Shown piece after piece: positions 9,990-22,600 of a stretch of 64,000 nucleotides of DNA. The stretch lies in assembly GCA_035048485.1 (NCBI GenBank), contig CM068587.1:25872534-25936533 (forward strand), written 5' to 3'. A program made the position numbers and the translations under genes. How positions within the stretch are numbered: the stretch's first letter is position 1; every line of letters starts with the position of its first letter. Under the pieces are notes generated by a model, which did no database searches, was not told the origin of the DNA, and saw nothing but the letters and a program-made list of their open reading frames with translations. This DNA is from Pteria penguin. Its lineage: Eukaryota; Mollusca; Bivalvia; Pterioida; Pteriidae.

Positions 9990-10292
9990 TGCTAGAGCTT
10001 AGAGTCTGCTCTACATATACGAAATTGACTTTTGGAGTTCAGCTAAGAGTCTGCTCCACACAAATAAAATTTGCCCATGGGAGTTCAGATAAGAGTCTGC
10101 TCCACATAAAATAATTGTCTTTTGGAGTTCAAATAAGAGTCTGCTCCACATAGAATAATTTGCCCTTTGCGAGTTCAGATAAGAGTCTGCTCCACATAGA
10201 ATAATTTGCCCTTTGGGAGTTCAGATAAGAGTCTGCTCCACATAGAATAATTTGCCCTTTGGGAGTTCAGATAAGAGTCTGCTCCACATAAA
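9990..10292 (+). repeat. 46-bp tandem array downstream of the recombinase
   Basis: The array has about seven imperfect copies of a unit of mostly 46 bp, centred on AAGAGTCTGCTCC (copies near 10045, 10091, 10134, 10181, 10227 and 10273, with a divergent first copy near 9999). It sits in the untranslated part of the element. The inner copies are nearly identical, suggesting recent expansion. Confidence 0.9.
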
Positions 10293-10571
10293 TAATAAGC
10301 CTATATTGCCTTGCTATCTTACCATTTGGTTCTTATCTAAGCTTGCTGGCTCCATGTGTTGTCATATAATTTACTAATATGTATTTCACTAGAATATGTT
10401 AAAATTGTCTTATACTCATGACTAGAAGTAGTGTGGTTATGATACAAATATAGTTAGTGCTTATAGTACTAAAAAATTAACAAACATATATATACATTGT
10501 TCTAACTCCTGGTATTTTATGTATACACTTTTGTAGATATTAAAAATACTTGTTGCAAAAACCAGAAATTT

Positions 10572-10752
10572 GGGGACATGTGTCCCCTTGGTCTTACAAT
10601 CTCTTACGTGCATCTAGGTCTCTCAGGGTGGCGGCTATTGCACTATGTGCAATATTGTGGCCTCTTTTTGTCGCCACCTTTACCGCTGGTGGCCTTTTTT
10701 GTGCAACTGGTTTGTTTATCTAGTATCTTGTTATACCTGGGGCTTGTGCCCC
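10572..10752 (+). promoter_or_regulatory. Cluster of perfect hairpins entering repeat B1
   Basis: Four inverted repeats lie close together: GGGGACATGTGTCCCC (10572-10587, a perfect palindrome), ATTGCAC/GTGCAAT (10637-10653), GCCACC/GGTGGC (10673-10693, followed by a T run) and GGGGC/GCCCC (10739-10752). The last two lie in B1 and so recur in B2. An AATAAA near 10772 could be the polyadenylation signal. A role in RNA processing or in circle formation is inference. Confidence 0.6.
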
Positions 10753-10916
10753 ATTTCTTATTCATCATTTGAATAAATGATATTTATCATCAATGTCCTG
10801 TTTGTCTTATGTATAGGTTATGTATATATGTCATATGAGCCACAAGCGGTAAACTAGCTGTGAGACCACTTACAACTCCCCCATTGGTTTGCCTGCACAT
10901 GCAGAAGACATAAATA
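10659..10916 (+). repeat. Ngaro split repeat B1
   Basis: This 258-bp segment begins GGCCTCTTTTTGTCGCC and ends CATAAATA; by eye it is identical to 11511-11768. It is fused directly to A2 through a 5-bp overlap. Confidence 0.93.
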
Positions 10917-11396
10917 AAAATTATTCTCAAATAATTCCATTTAGGACTTTGCATTGTGGAATTCTAATATATATCATGTAACATGCATAAATGTATTATT
11001 AGTAGATATGTAGCTTATCACAACAACCCATTTGTCTTCACAGATGTTGCATATGTTTATCTTATTGCTGCTAAATGATTAAGAAATAATGCATATACAT
11101 GTACATCTGTTAGGGTAATGATAAGTAGCGCTGACCTTTGCTGTATAATTAACACCCACTTTGTTGTACCGCAGATTTATGATGCATATCATTAAGAGCA
11201 TGACATCATCAAGCTAAATATAACTGATGATCTCATTATGCTAATTATAACCAGGATCACCAACCAATCAAAGCTGTTTATTACATCACGTGATCCAGCT
11301 AATTAGGCAAGCGTCCCTCCAAGTTGTCAAACATCACTTTAAGATTTAATCTTGACATAGACAGTTGGTGTATCTTTTAATGCCATTATAAACATT
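10912..11396 (+). repeat. Ngaro split repeat A2
   Basis: This is the downstream copy of A1 with a 15-bp insertion after the TTGCTGCT motif near 11070. A 114-bp unique spacer (11397-11510) separates it from B2. Confidence 0.92.
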
Positions 11397-11510
11397 CCCG
11401 CCTCCACCCCAACATTATATTGGCCATTTCTGTTTCCTCCCTTAATATATGTCATACTGTATACATCTATAAATTATATTCATATGTGGTATGTTAAGCC
11501 TATTTGTGTA

Positions 11511-11768
11511 GGCCTCTTTTTGTCGCCACCTTTACCGCTGGTGGCCTTTTTTGTGCAACTGGTTTGTTTATCTAGTATCTTGTTATACCTGGGGCTTGTG
11601 CCCCATTTCTTATTCATCATTTGAATAAATGATATTTATCATCAATGTCCTGTTTGTCTTATGTATAGGTTATGTATATATGTCATATGAGCCACAAGCG
11701 GTAAACTAGCTGTGAGACCACTTACAACTCCCCCATTGGTTTGCCTGCACATGCAGAAGACATAAATA
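11511..11768 (+). repeat. Ngaro split repeat B2 (right end)
   Basis: This is a second copy of B1. The element ends at CATAAATA, after which the sequence differs from the B1-A2 junction. Confidence 0.93.
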
Positions 11769-12843
11769 CGTTTTTCGTTACAGCGATACCAATAGTATGA
11801 AATTGTATAAATATGCTTAGTAATGGAGCATCAATACATTGGTTGTTAGACTACGAATGGGTCACACACAACCAGAAGCCATGAAATGTTATGAATCCCC
11901 AAGACATTACACTTTAACAGTAAAACAAATATACGATGGAATGGAAGAAGTCATATATTTACCAAAGTCAGAACTGATAAGCAAGCTCCCATCACTATGC
12001 ATATATCGTTAGACAACAGAGAACTTTAGTGTCTATCAAATGATCAGCATAGATATTTCTATGAATTCCGTAAACAGTATATATTCAGCTCTAAGAAAAG
12101 CATAGTGTTAAGGGATATAAACTGGTTAACCATAGAGACTGCATAGTTACTAGGCCAGGTAACTGTTCTAAATCTGCACCGTGGAGGTCATGGTATTATT
12201 TCATTTTAATTTTGTTTTTTGCTTTTGGACACTTTCATATAGTTAAACAAAATCTTTTTACACCCCTTCTTTCTAATCAATTAACGTTTGGCACGAAATA
12301 CATCAATCACATAATTTTAAACAAATGTAAAACACAACAATATATAAAACTACTATGTTATTATGTTAGTAGATATGAATGGCGACATCTGTATCATCTC
12401 CAATGATAAATGAATAGAAAGAGTGTCATAATCAATAAACTTCATTTTAATCATTAAAAGGAAATTGACACTATCAGCACTAGGTTTAGACGTCACGGAG
12501 TCTCCAACACATTTCAATTTAACTCTAAACAAAACAGAATTATCAACGATAAAATTACTGCAAGTAGTACGTCAATCACATGCTTGCTTTCCGGATATCA
12601 TGTTGTCTTCGAATACAAAAACAGGAATGTTTTTAATCTGGCATTGATTTCAAGTAAGTAGATGAAAATACAGTTAAAGGATACCTCATGCACAGAGACG
12701 CGAATGTCTCCACTGATGTAATTGCCGCACGCCAAGGAAGTGCAAATTTCTCTTACAATTCAGCAAAACAATAATGAAATTGTTACATGCATTTGACTTT
12801 CTAATTTGCTTCGTCGAAATCAGTACTCAACAGTTATATTTGA
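11769..12843. other. AT-rich interval without a recognisable gene
   Basis: Only two short open frames of about 60 codons occur, with no motif. I see no repeat shared with the rest of the window. Confidence 0.5.
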
Positions 12844-14640
12844 ATGAAGAAAGAAAAGTTGCTGACACAGCCGTATGACAGAAGTCACCACGTAAATATA
12901 CAGTTTTTAATGTAATAATATGAAAAAAAACCTCACAAGGAGATCCCAAAATATTATATATTTATATTATATATTATATATATATTATAGTGCAGTTATG
13001 ATACCGACTTAGGATGGTCAATCAATTAATGTAGTTTACCGGTTTACCGTTCCACCGTCCCACTCACCGCAACAGCAGAATAATCCAAAGACATATTTAA
13101 AAAGGTAGATATTCCTCCATATAGAGAACAAGAGTCATCTATTTTCTTACATTGAGAGGTCATATAATATATAAACGCGTATGGTAATGCAGAAAAAGAT
13201 CATGGTATCAAAAGTATATAAATAGACATCAAACAAATATCGAAGAAGTACCAAACCGTTAATCATTTTCAAAGTCCAAGAACAGATACAAAATCGTGCA
13301 AATTTCAAAAAGGAACTGTTGTGAACCCCGAAATACCGAAAAATTCCGAGGTGAGACCAGGTGCACGAGGAGAGTAAGCGTCTCCTGTCTGCATGCATCA
13401 CCCGTCACAGCAGTTCTCAAGAAACATGTCAAAATCAAGAGTTTTGGTTTCCTAATTGTACATACGAAAGTACAAAACTGGTATACAAAGTCATATTTGG
13501 TGTTCACTGAACAGGTCATTTAGTCGCATTACAGAATATTATCAATCACTCGAGAAAGAGGCACATCATATTTTCGTACAAAATCCCCATAGCGACCGTA
13601 GAACTTCCTCAGTGACGATTTCAGACGTTCTTTAACATATCCCTGCATGAGCAACTTAGTGGCCAGTCGTTTGGCCCTTGGAATATAACCGTCAAAATGA
13701 GATAACAGTGCTCTGTCGTCCTGGAAACGAGCTCATAAACTTGTTCTGTAAGTGTTCCGACTAACAGTCAGAGGGAACAAGGTTCAGGACTATGTATTCT
13801 CTGAAGGAGGTTTCAACAAAGCCCGTCATTTAGTTCCCACCGTCCTCTTAGTCAGCGTGTAACATCCAAGTAAAAGTCTGTATAAGACTTTTGAGGGGTA
13901 CAACACAAGACTTATAGTCTTTTTGATGATCATATTGTCTATGACAAAGGCGTTTAATTATTTTGGAACCTGAAGAATTAAGGTTGTCGGTACCATTGTC
14001 ACTCCAAAGTTTGCATACAAGATCATCGTAGAAATTGGGATGGGAAAGTCCATTGGATATATATTGTTGAAAATAAGTAAAAAATAAACGAAGAAATACG
14101 GAAGGGTAAACCATATCTCAAAGTCCGTGGAATAAAGGGGACAATATCGAATATATCCGAATTAAGATAAAAGTTCTGAATACGACCAAAAGAATTTGCC
14201 GAATGTTTTTTTATCAAGTTTGTAAGAGTTAAAAAGTCTCAAAGTATTTTGTGAATTTCTGTTATGGAAATCTAAAACATCAGTGCAGCCCCTGGCAAAT
14301 CAAACCAACTGAGATATATAGATGCCAAATGATGGGAGTCTAGGGACATCACCATCCAAATAAGGGAAATTTACAATAGGAAATGAAAATTGTCATGTTT
14401 ACCGCAAATATTAGTATGAATTTTATTGTTAATTATCTTAATGATCCAGTCTAAAAAGTGTTTCTGTATCACAAATATTAGCGTTGTTTGAAGTTCGGGT
14501 GGGTATATATCTTTCAAACTCAGGGTTATCGATAATTAAGATATCATTAAGATAGGAATCCCAATTATTTGCTGATAAATCTTGTCACCAAATTGTACGT
14601 AAATATTATTTATCAAAACACTTTATGACCTTACATAATT
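12844..14640 (-). mobile_element. PLE-A copy, decayed, carrying a nested PLE-B
   Basis: On the minus strand this runs from RT motif B (about 14545-14640) through a frameshifted thumb region and the C-terminal codons (13848-14114) to a PLE-A 3' end at 12844. The reverse complement of the 1-545 region is recognisable at 12844-13285 and 13740-13860. The RT has lost the segment between motif B and motif C, and it has several stops. The paired arms near the stop codon are conserved with one compensatory base-pair change. A different PLE fragment (13286-13735) splits the 3' region. Confidence 0.75.
13286..13735 (-). mobile_element. 5'-truncated PLE-B-like fragment nested in PLE-A
   Basis: The minus strand gives the C-terminal RT signature KFYGRYGD and PLSRV, a stop, then a 3' untranslated box with GAGACGCTTACTC flanked by GGGTG and CACCTGGTCTCACCTC. 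It interrupts the PLE-A 3' sequence that is continuous in the 1-545 copy, so it inserted later. Confidence 0.7.
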
Positions 14641-14644
14641 CGGC

Positions 14645-14693
14645 GCAATATATAAATAAATAAATAAATATATATAAATAAATAAATAAATAA

Positions 14694-14789
<96 letters not shown>

Positions 14790-14863
14790 ATATAAATAAA
14801 TAAATAAATATATATAAATAAATAAATAAATAAATAAATATATATATATATATATATATAATT
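14645..14863. repeat. TAAA/TA compound microsatellite
   Basis: Alternating TAAA and TA blocks occur in a partly mirror-like order around a long TA run (about 14701-14775). Confidence 0.95.
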
Positions 14864-15054
14864 AGTTATTGGAAGTATAGAGATATGTTTCAGATTCCCT
14901 GTTAAACTCCAGCGTATAAAAGACCAGGCAACGGCTTATTTTTAATCAGATCACCTGGAAGAGAGATACATAAGGTAGAAAAAAGGAGATTTGAGTAGTT
15001 TGGAAATTACGTAAAGAAGTTTTCCTATAACTTCGCTAAGATTTTTTATAGACT

Positions 15055-16520
15055 AGAAGTAATTGGTGTTACCCGTCGCAAAAGTCCGCAACAACCTTTC
15101 AAATCGAGGAGGTAAATACATAAATATACACGCATGAACTTGCGAAGTAGACAGAAACACGAAGTCAAATTTCCAATTCAAGGCAAGGAATGCTGCCTGC
15201 CTGAAATTCCGGTGTCGGAAATGCAGGTGAACAAATATCTGTATATACATGTATACACGTGTTATGTCAAATCAAGTATAATAAAAAAGATAAGATTGTT
15301 ATTTAGTATGGTGAGGTTCCAAAATATCGGTTAACATTCTTGAAAGAGGAATCTGAAATTGCAATAGATCCCTATAACGACCATAGAATTTCCTCAGTGA
15401 CAAGTGCAAATGTTCCTCAATATATCCTTGTGAGAGTAGTTTCGTGGCAAGAAGCCTAGCTTTCAGGACGAAATTTTCGTATTTAGAGCATACCCTGGCA
15501 TAGCGCATAAGTTGTGAAATGAAGACGCCATATGCGGGAGAGGAAGGTGGTAATAATGAAATTGAAATTGCCACGTTTGTCATAGAGAGAGGTTACTAAT
15601 GAACCATCGTCACTAATTGATAGCAGTATATCGAGGTATGAAGCAGAAAATGTGCTCTCTGTAGCATTTTTTATCTCGAGTTCCTTTGGATATATGATGT
15701 TTAGGTGATCCTCAAATACAGGGTTGTTAATCGACAAAACATCATCGATGTATCTGTATGTAAAGTTGAACCGAGATGCTAATTTTTTATTGCCTTTAGA
15801 GAGCAGAGACTATGAATTCTGCCTCGTAAGAGTACAAAAATATGTCGGCCAAAAGAGGCGCGCAATTCATACCTATAGGAATGCCAACAATCTGTTGGAA
15901 CACTTTCCCACCAAATATCATAAAAATATTATTTATAAGAAATTCTAACATTTGGATAATCTCTTTTTCTGTATACTTGCTGCTGAATTCTTTACAAAAT
16001 ATGTGTCGCTGTGGCCTAAAACGAGATATATATATCTGCGAATTCCTTTTTTGGTAAATAAGGCGTTTTGAATAATTGATGATAATCAGACATAGTCATG
16101 AGGTGGTTATGCAAAGTTTTGTCTTTCGATGCAAGGCTTTCAACATATGTTTTTGTAGAGTGTAATTCAGTTTGAAGTACATTAATATAATACAGTTTTC
16201 AAACAAGTATTATATTGTTGAGTGCTTCATCAGCAGGTATAAATACATATTTAATATGTAAATATCCATTTTCATTTTAAGACTGAGCTAACAGTGTATA
16301 TAGCTCTTTTGAATAAATGAGGATGTTCCCTAAAGTTGTTATACGGACGTCGATAATTTGTAGAATCTTATATTTCCAATCTTGAACTGTTACTTTTTTC
16401 TTTCTTCCACCAACGTTCACAGCATGTTTGTAACGCTTCTTCTTATAAATCAAGACATTTATTGAAATCTATCGTGGATGGTAACCTGTGTTTAGGTCCT
16501 TTTCGAAAAAGTGAACGGAT
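15055..16520 (-). mobile_element. PLE-B copy with decayed RT
   Basis: On the minus strand, going from about 16500 downwards, there are pieces matching the N-terminal part of the PLE-C protein, a degenerate ADKA-type segment (here PADEA), motif B (GIPIGMNCAPLL), the YIDD box near 15750, the YDKR segment, and the C-terminal KFYGRYRDLL and PLSRML at 15299-15583. Frameshifts occur near 15540 and 15750. The 3' untranslated region runs down to a truncated end at about 15060. The strand and order are clear; the protein is broken. Confidence 0.8.
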
Positions 16521-16677
16521 TGATAAATACCCCTACGTAGAACCGATATAAAGGTGAATGTCAACATGCTAAAGCGGAAACTTAAAAACTACGAATTAGT
16601 TATATTAATTTCATAGACGTGAACGAAAATGATAAATAAACTTTGACAACTAGGACTGTGATTTCATGGATGAAACT

Positions 16678-16785
16678 TTGGAATTTCCAAAATTAATATT
16701 GAAATTTCCAAGACTAAAGTCAGAAATTCCAAGATTAAAGTTGGAATTTCCAAGATTAAAGTTGGAGTTTCCAACATTAATCTTG
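16678..16785. repeat. 21-bp minisatellite, five units
   Basis: The unit is approximately GGAATTTCCAAGATTAAAGTT. Because 21 is divisible by three, the minus strand reads as a 7-residue repeat (LEIPTLI-like), but there is no sign that it is translated. Confidence 0.85.
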
Positions 16786-17175
16786 GAAAACGAAAAAAAA
16801 AAAAAAATAAATAAAAATTAAAAAAGTTTCGATGTGGCACTAAAACGTTTCCGCAATTATGCTTAAATACAATTATATTGTGAAAAAATAAAAAGGGACA
16901 AACTTGCAAAACTGGTAGGTACATTATTGGGCTTCTGCAAGGGACCAAAGTTGACATGAACAAAGAAAATAAACATGCAACATTTCATTAGGTTCAGTAG
17001 GTATATTTGTAGAATCTACCGTTTTTCCGGATACGTGGTAACGAAGCAAGATCGTAGTTATGCAAGTGGCTTAGGAGAAGTAAATGCGTATTGTGATAAT
17101 GTATGGCAATATTACTCTTGGCCAGTGAAATAAACTGGAAAAATGGACATAAGGATACATATTACCTAAACCAGC

Positions 17176-17263
17176 AACCAGTCATATACATGTAACCAAT
17201 ATTTGGTATACACGATCACAACCAGTCATGTACATGTAACCAATATTTGGTATACACGATCAC
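17176..17263. repeat. 44-bp tandem duplication
   Basis: Two copies differ at one base; the second begins at 17220 with AACCAGTCATGTACATG. Confidence 0.9.
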
Positions 17264-17709
17264 AGTAATTTGATTTAAAATTGAAAATTTAAACTTTTTG
17301 CATGACCAATATCGAGTACTACGTTGTAAATATTTTCGGATAGTTATGACCCACCAGCAGAGAAACTTAGTTGATATGAATAAATTCAAAATACATGTTT
17401 ATCAATCAATAACAAATCGAATAAAATTAATCGTTTGTTCATGTATATCGTTTTTTTTATCATATACATGTTCGTCCAAAACATAACTATAAAGAGCCTG
17501 CGTAGCACAGTTGATCAACTCGTGACCGTTAGGAATTGAGTTCCCGCCGGCGTTACGTCTTTTGGTTTTAGATGAAATAATAAAATTAAAGTACTGAGAG
17601 TACTGATGGAAGGTGATTAATGAAGAACACTGTATAGTCAACAATAGCAACGCCTAGCGTGGCATTATATGGCCGTCACTAAGTTTGAAGGGATGAATTT
17701 GAAAGTATA

Positions 17710-18215
17710 TTGCAAAAATTCTGTGAAATACTATTCAAATCCATGCAGTGGGTAAAAAGTTATGGACTAGACAAAGATTTACCCACCCATCATATACAAT
17801 GTGACCTTGACCTTGCATATATAACTTTGGTTCAAAGTCAAGACACACTCTTGGGTCCTGGGCAACAATTCTGTGAAATATTACGTATACTCAAATCTAT
17901 GCAAGGGATACGAAGTTATGGCTCAGACAAAGATTTACCCATTATATGCATTGTGACCTTGACCTTGCAGATATAACCTTGGTTCAAGGTCAAAATACAC
18001 CCTTTGATCCTGATCCTAGGTAACAACTCTGTGAAATATTACTCAAATCTACGCAAGGGGTAGAAAGGTATGACGCAGACTGATTTACCTATCGCATACA
18101 TTGTGACCTTGACCTTGAAGATACATGTATGACCTTTCAGTCAATGTCATGACACACCCTTGGGCCCAGGGCAACAATGCTGTGAAATATTATTCAAATT
18201 CATGAATGATTGAGT
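17710..18215. repeat. Satellite-like array of about 155 bp units
   Basis: CTGTGAAATA starts near 17719, 17872, 18029 and 18180, and GTGACCTTGACCTTG recurs once per unit. There are three divergent full units and part of a fourth. No coding function is evident. Confidence 0.85.
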
Positions 18216-20429
<2,214 letters not shown>

Positions 20430-22276
20430 GAGAAAATACCTCCATATTTCAAAAACAAAGATCCGCCATGTATTTCCTATAGCTACACGCCATCAGTTGC
20501 ATCCAAAATTTATAATTACAAAGGGTTTCTACAGTGTCTTGATCTTAGCAACTCTGCATGCCATTCTCAACCGTGTGCATGTTCCTCATCTAATTTCGTA
20601 TATTCTCCTTGTGGCCATGTCATTACTGGTGATCTCGATATTGTTAAAAACACTAAATTAAGAGAACTTTTACTTAAAGGTCCAAAATACAGAGAACCCA
20701 GATCATTCACATGGAGCCAAAATTCTGAGAATATACTGCTGCGAGGAATATGCCACACGATGGGCAAAAAGAGAGGAAGTACAAGTCGACACTCTTTCGG
20801 AATGGATAAAATCTATTGCAGTACTGCTGAGATCAAAAATTAGAAAATTACAAGGTTCTGTAAACACCAGATTCGAATCTATTTTTAAAGATCCTGATGT
20901 TGTCAGAGAACTTACCTTCCTCCAAGAACATTATATCATTACACCAGCAGATAAAGCATCTAATAATTATACATTTACTTGTAAGAAATATTACTTTGAC
21001 AGCCTAGTGAAAGAATTAGGATTAAATTCAACTCCAGGAAATCCTACTTATATTCTCACGAACTTTTCGGTTTCGGAAGTACTCGAGAATCATAAATCTG
21101 TCCTCAATACGTTTGGTATTGACTCAAATAAATTGAATTTAGAACTTCCATATTTGTACTGTATTCCAAAAATGCACAAAACTCCGTACAAACAACGCTT
21201 TATGGCTGGTTCCTCGAAGTGTTCCACAAAATCTGTATCGATGCTACTCACAAAAATATTATCAGAAATTAAATCTGGCCTACATAGATATTGCGAAACA
21301 GTATATTCCAGAAGTGGAATTAATCAAATGTGGATCCTTAAAAATTCAAAATTGTTGTTAGAACATCTAAAATCAAAAACTTTTACTAAAATTCACTCCG
21401 TCAAGTCTTTTGACTTTTCGACTCTGTACACAACGATCCCTCATCAGAAACTAAAAGACAGATTAGCGGAAATTATTCAAAATGCATTTACTAGTAAAAA
21501 CGGAAGCCGCAAATTCAAATATATAGTAATAGGCCACGATAAAACTTACTTTGTTAGGGAAAATTCTGATTCCAAAAATAAATACACTGAAACAGCTGTC
21601 ATTCAGATGTTGAACTTTCTTATCGATAACATTTTTGTGGTGTTTGGAGGTAAGGTTTTTCAACAAATTGTCGGCATTCCAATGGGCACTAACTGTGCTC
21701 CGCTTCTGGCTGACATATTCCTTTATTCATACGAAGCTGAGTTCATTCAGTCTTTGCTTTCGCAAGGAAAAAAAACAATTGGCTCTTGGCTTCAATTTTA
21801 CTTACAGATATATAGATGACTTGCTTTCAATTAATAATCCTTCATTCGCGGATTACCTTAGCATCATCTATCCAAGTGAACTGGAGGTCAAAGAAACAAC
21901 AGAAACTAGTAATTCTACTTCGTATTTAGATATTATGTTGTCTTTCGACATTAATGGTCAATTGAACACCTCACTCTATGACAAACGTGACGATTTCAAT
22001 TTCGCTATCACAAACTTTCCTTTCATAAGTAGCAACATTCCATCATCGCCTGCATACGGCGTATTCATATCTCAGTTAATACGTTATTCCAGAGCATGTT
22101 CAAATTACAATGACTTTGTTCTGAGGGCTAGGCGACTTTCAGTTAAGCTGCTCAACCAGGGTTATATATGTGCTAGACTAGCATCGTCACTGAGGAAGTT
22201 CTACGGTCGTTACGAGACTCTTATTACTCCATATGATATCTCGTTATCCAGACTTTTAAATGATATTCTGGACTGA
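20430..22276 (+). pseudogene. PLE-C reverse transcriptase, nearly intact with two frameshifts
   Basis: The first segment has a cysteine-rich part (ACHSQPCACSSS) and CGHVITGDLDIV. A frameshift near 20735 follows, where the 46506 copy carries five extra bases. The frame is then open from about 20740 to 21819 and includes TPADKASNNY (a PLE signature region), motif A FDFSTLYTTIPH, and motif B GIPMGTNCAPLLAD. A second shift falls in an A8 run near 21770, after which YRYIDDLL (motif C), YDKRDDF and the C-terminal KFYGRYETL follow to the TGA at 22274. There is no GIY-YIG domain after RT, so it is either a Naiad-type PLE (endonuclease at the N-terminus, not seen here) or an endonuclease-less one. Confidence 0.85.
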
Positions 22277-22600
22277 GACCGATTCCGATCACTTTACACA
22301 GATTTGACACCTTCTATACTAGAAGGTTACCTACTTCGACTTCTCCATATATAGATACATATGGAATTCACACGATTTGACTCTTTCTACGGGGTATATG
22401 TGACGGGTGTTGCTAGCAAGCAGGAGATGCTCACTCTCCCCGGGCACCTGATCTCACTCCATCACAGGGGTTCACATATGCTCTTCAAGTAGACATATTT
22501 TGTTATTTTCCATTTGTTTTTCATTTTCACTGATTTTGTATGTCCTATGGTTTCATGATTTTTGGACTTGTGGTTTGGATTTATCCATCAGCTTTACATT
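20430..22600 (+). mobile_element. PLE-C copy, best-preserved PLE in the window
   Basis: It contains most of the protein frame and a 3' untranslated region. The 5' edge at about 20430 is where similarity to the copy at 46506 begins. The 3' region contains the box GGGTGTTGC, GGAGATGCTCACTC and CACCTGATCTCACTCC (22402-22465), also present at 47680 and 58100. Confidence 0.85.

Larger units (their letters stand above)
4240..11768 (+). mobile_element. Complete Ngaro-type (DIRS order) tyrosine-recombinase retrotransposon
   Basis: The order is A1, SGNH hydrolase frame, Gag-like frame, RT-RNase H frame, tyrosine recombinase frame, tandem array, B1, A2, B2. Split direct repeats of the A1-B1-A2-B2 kind, together with a recombinase instead of a DDE integrase, define Ngaro elements; their integration is thought to go through a circular intermediate. 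B1 ends and A2 begins in the shared bases AAATA, just as expected if the right end (B) and left end (A) were joined in a circle. B1 and B2 look identical by eye, A1 and A2 differ by about four substitutions and a 15-bp insertion, and all four frames are uninterrupted, so the insertion is probably recent. No target-site duplication is seen, as expected. Confidence 0.92.

Noticed and set aside
9990..10292. CRISPR-like array
   Set aside because: Units are contiguous tandem repeats without unique spacers, in a eukaryotic retrotransposon.
13296..13523. Pair of overlapping 75-86 codon frames
   Set aside because: They cover the 3' untranslated box of a nested PLE fragment; not conserved as frames in other copies.
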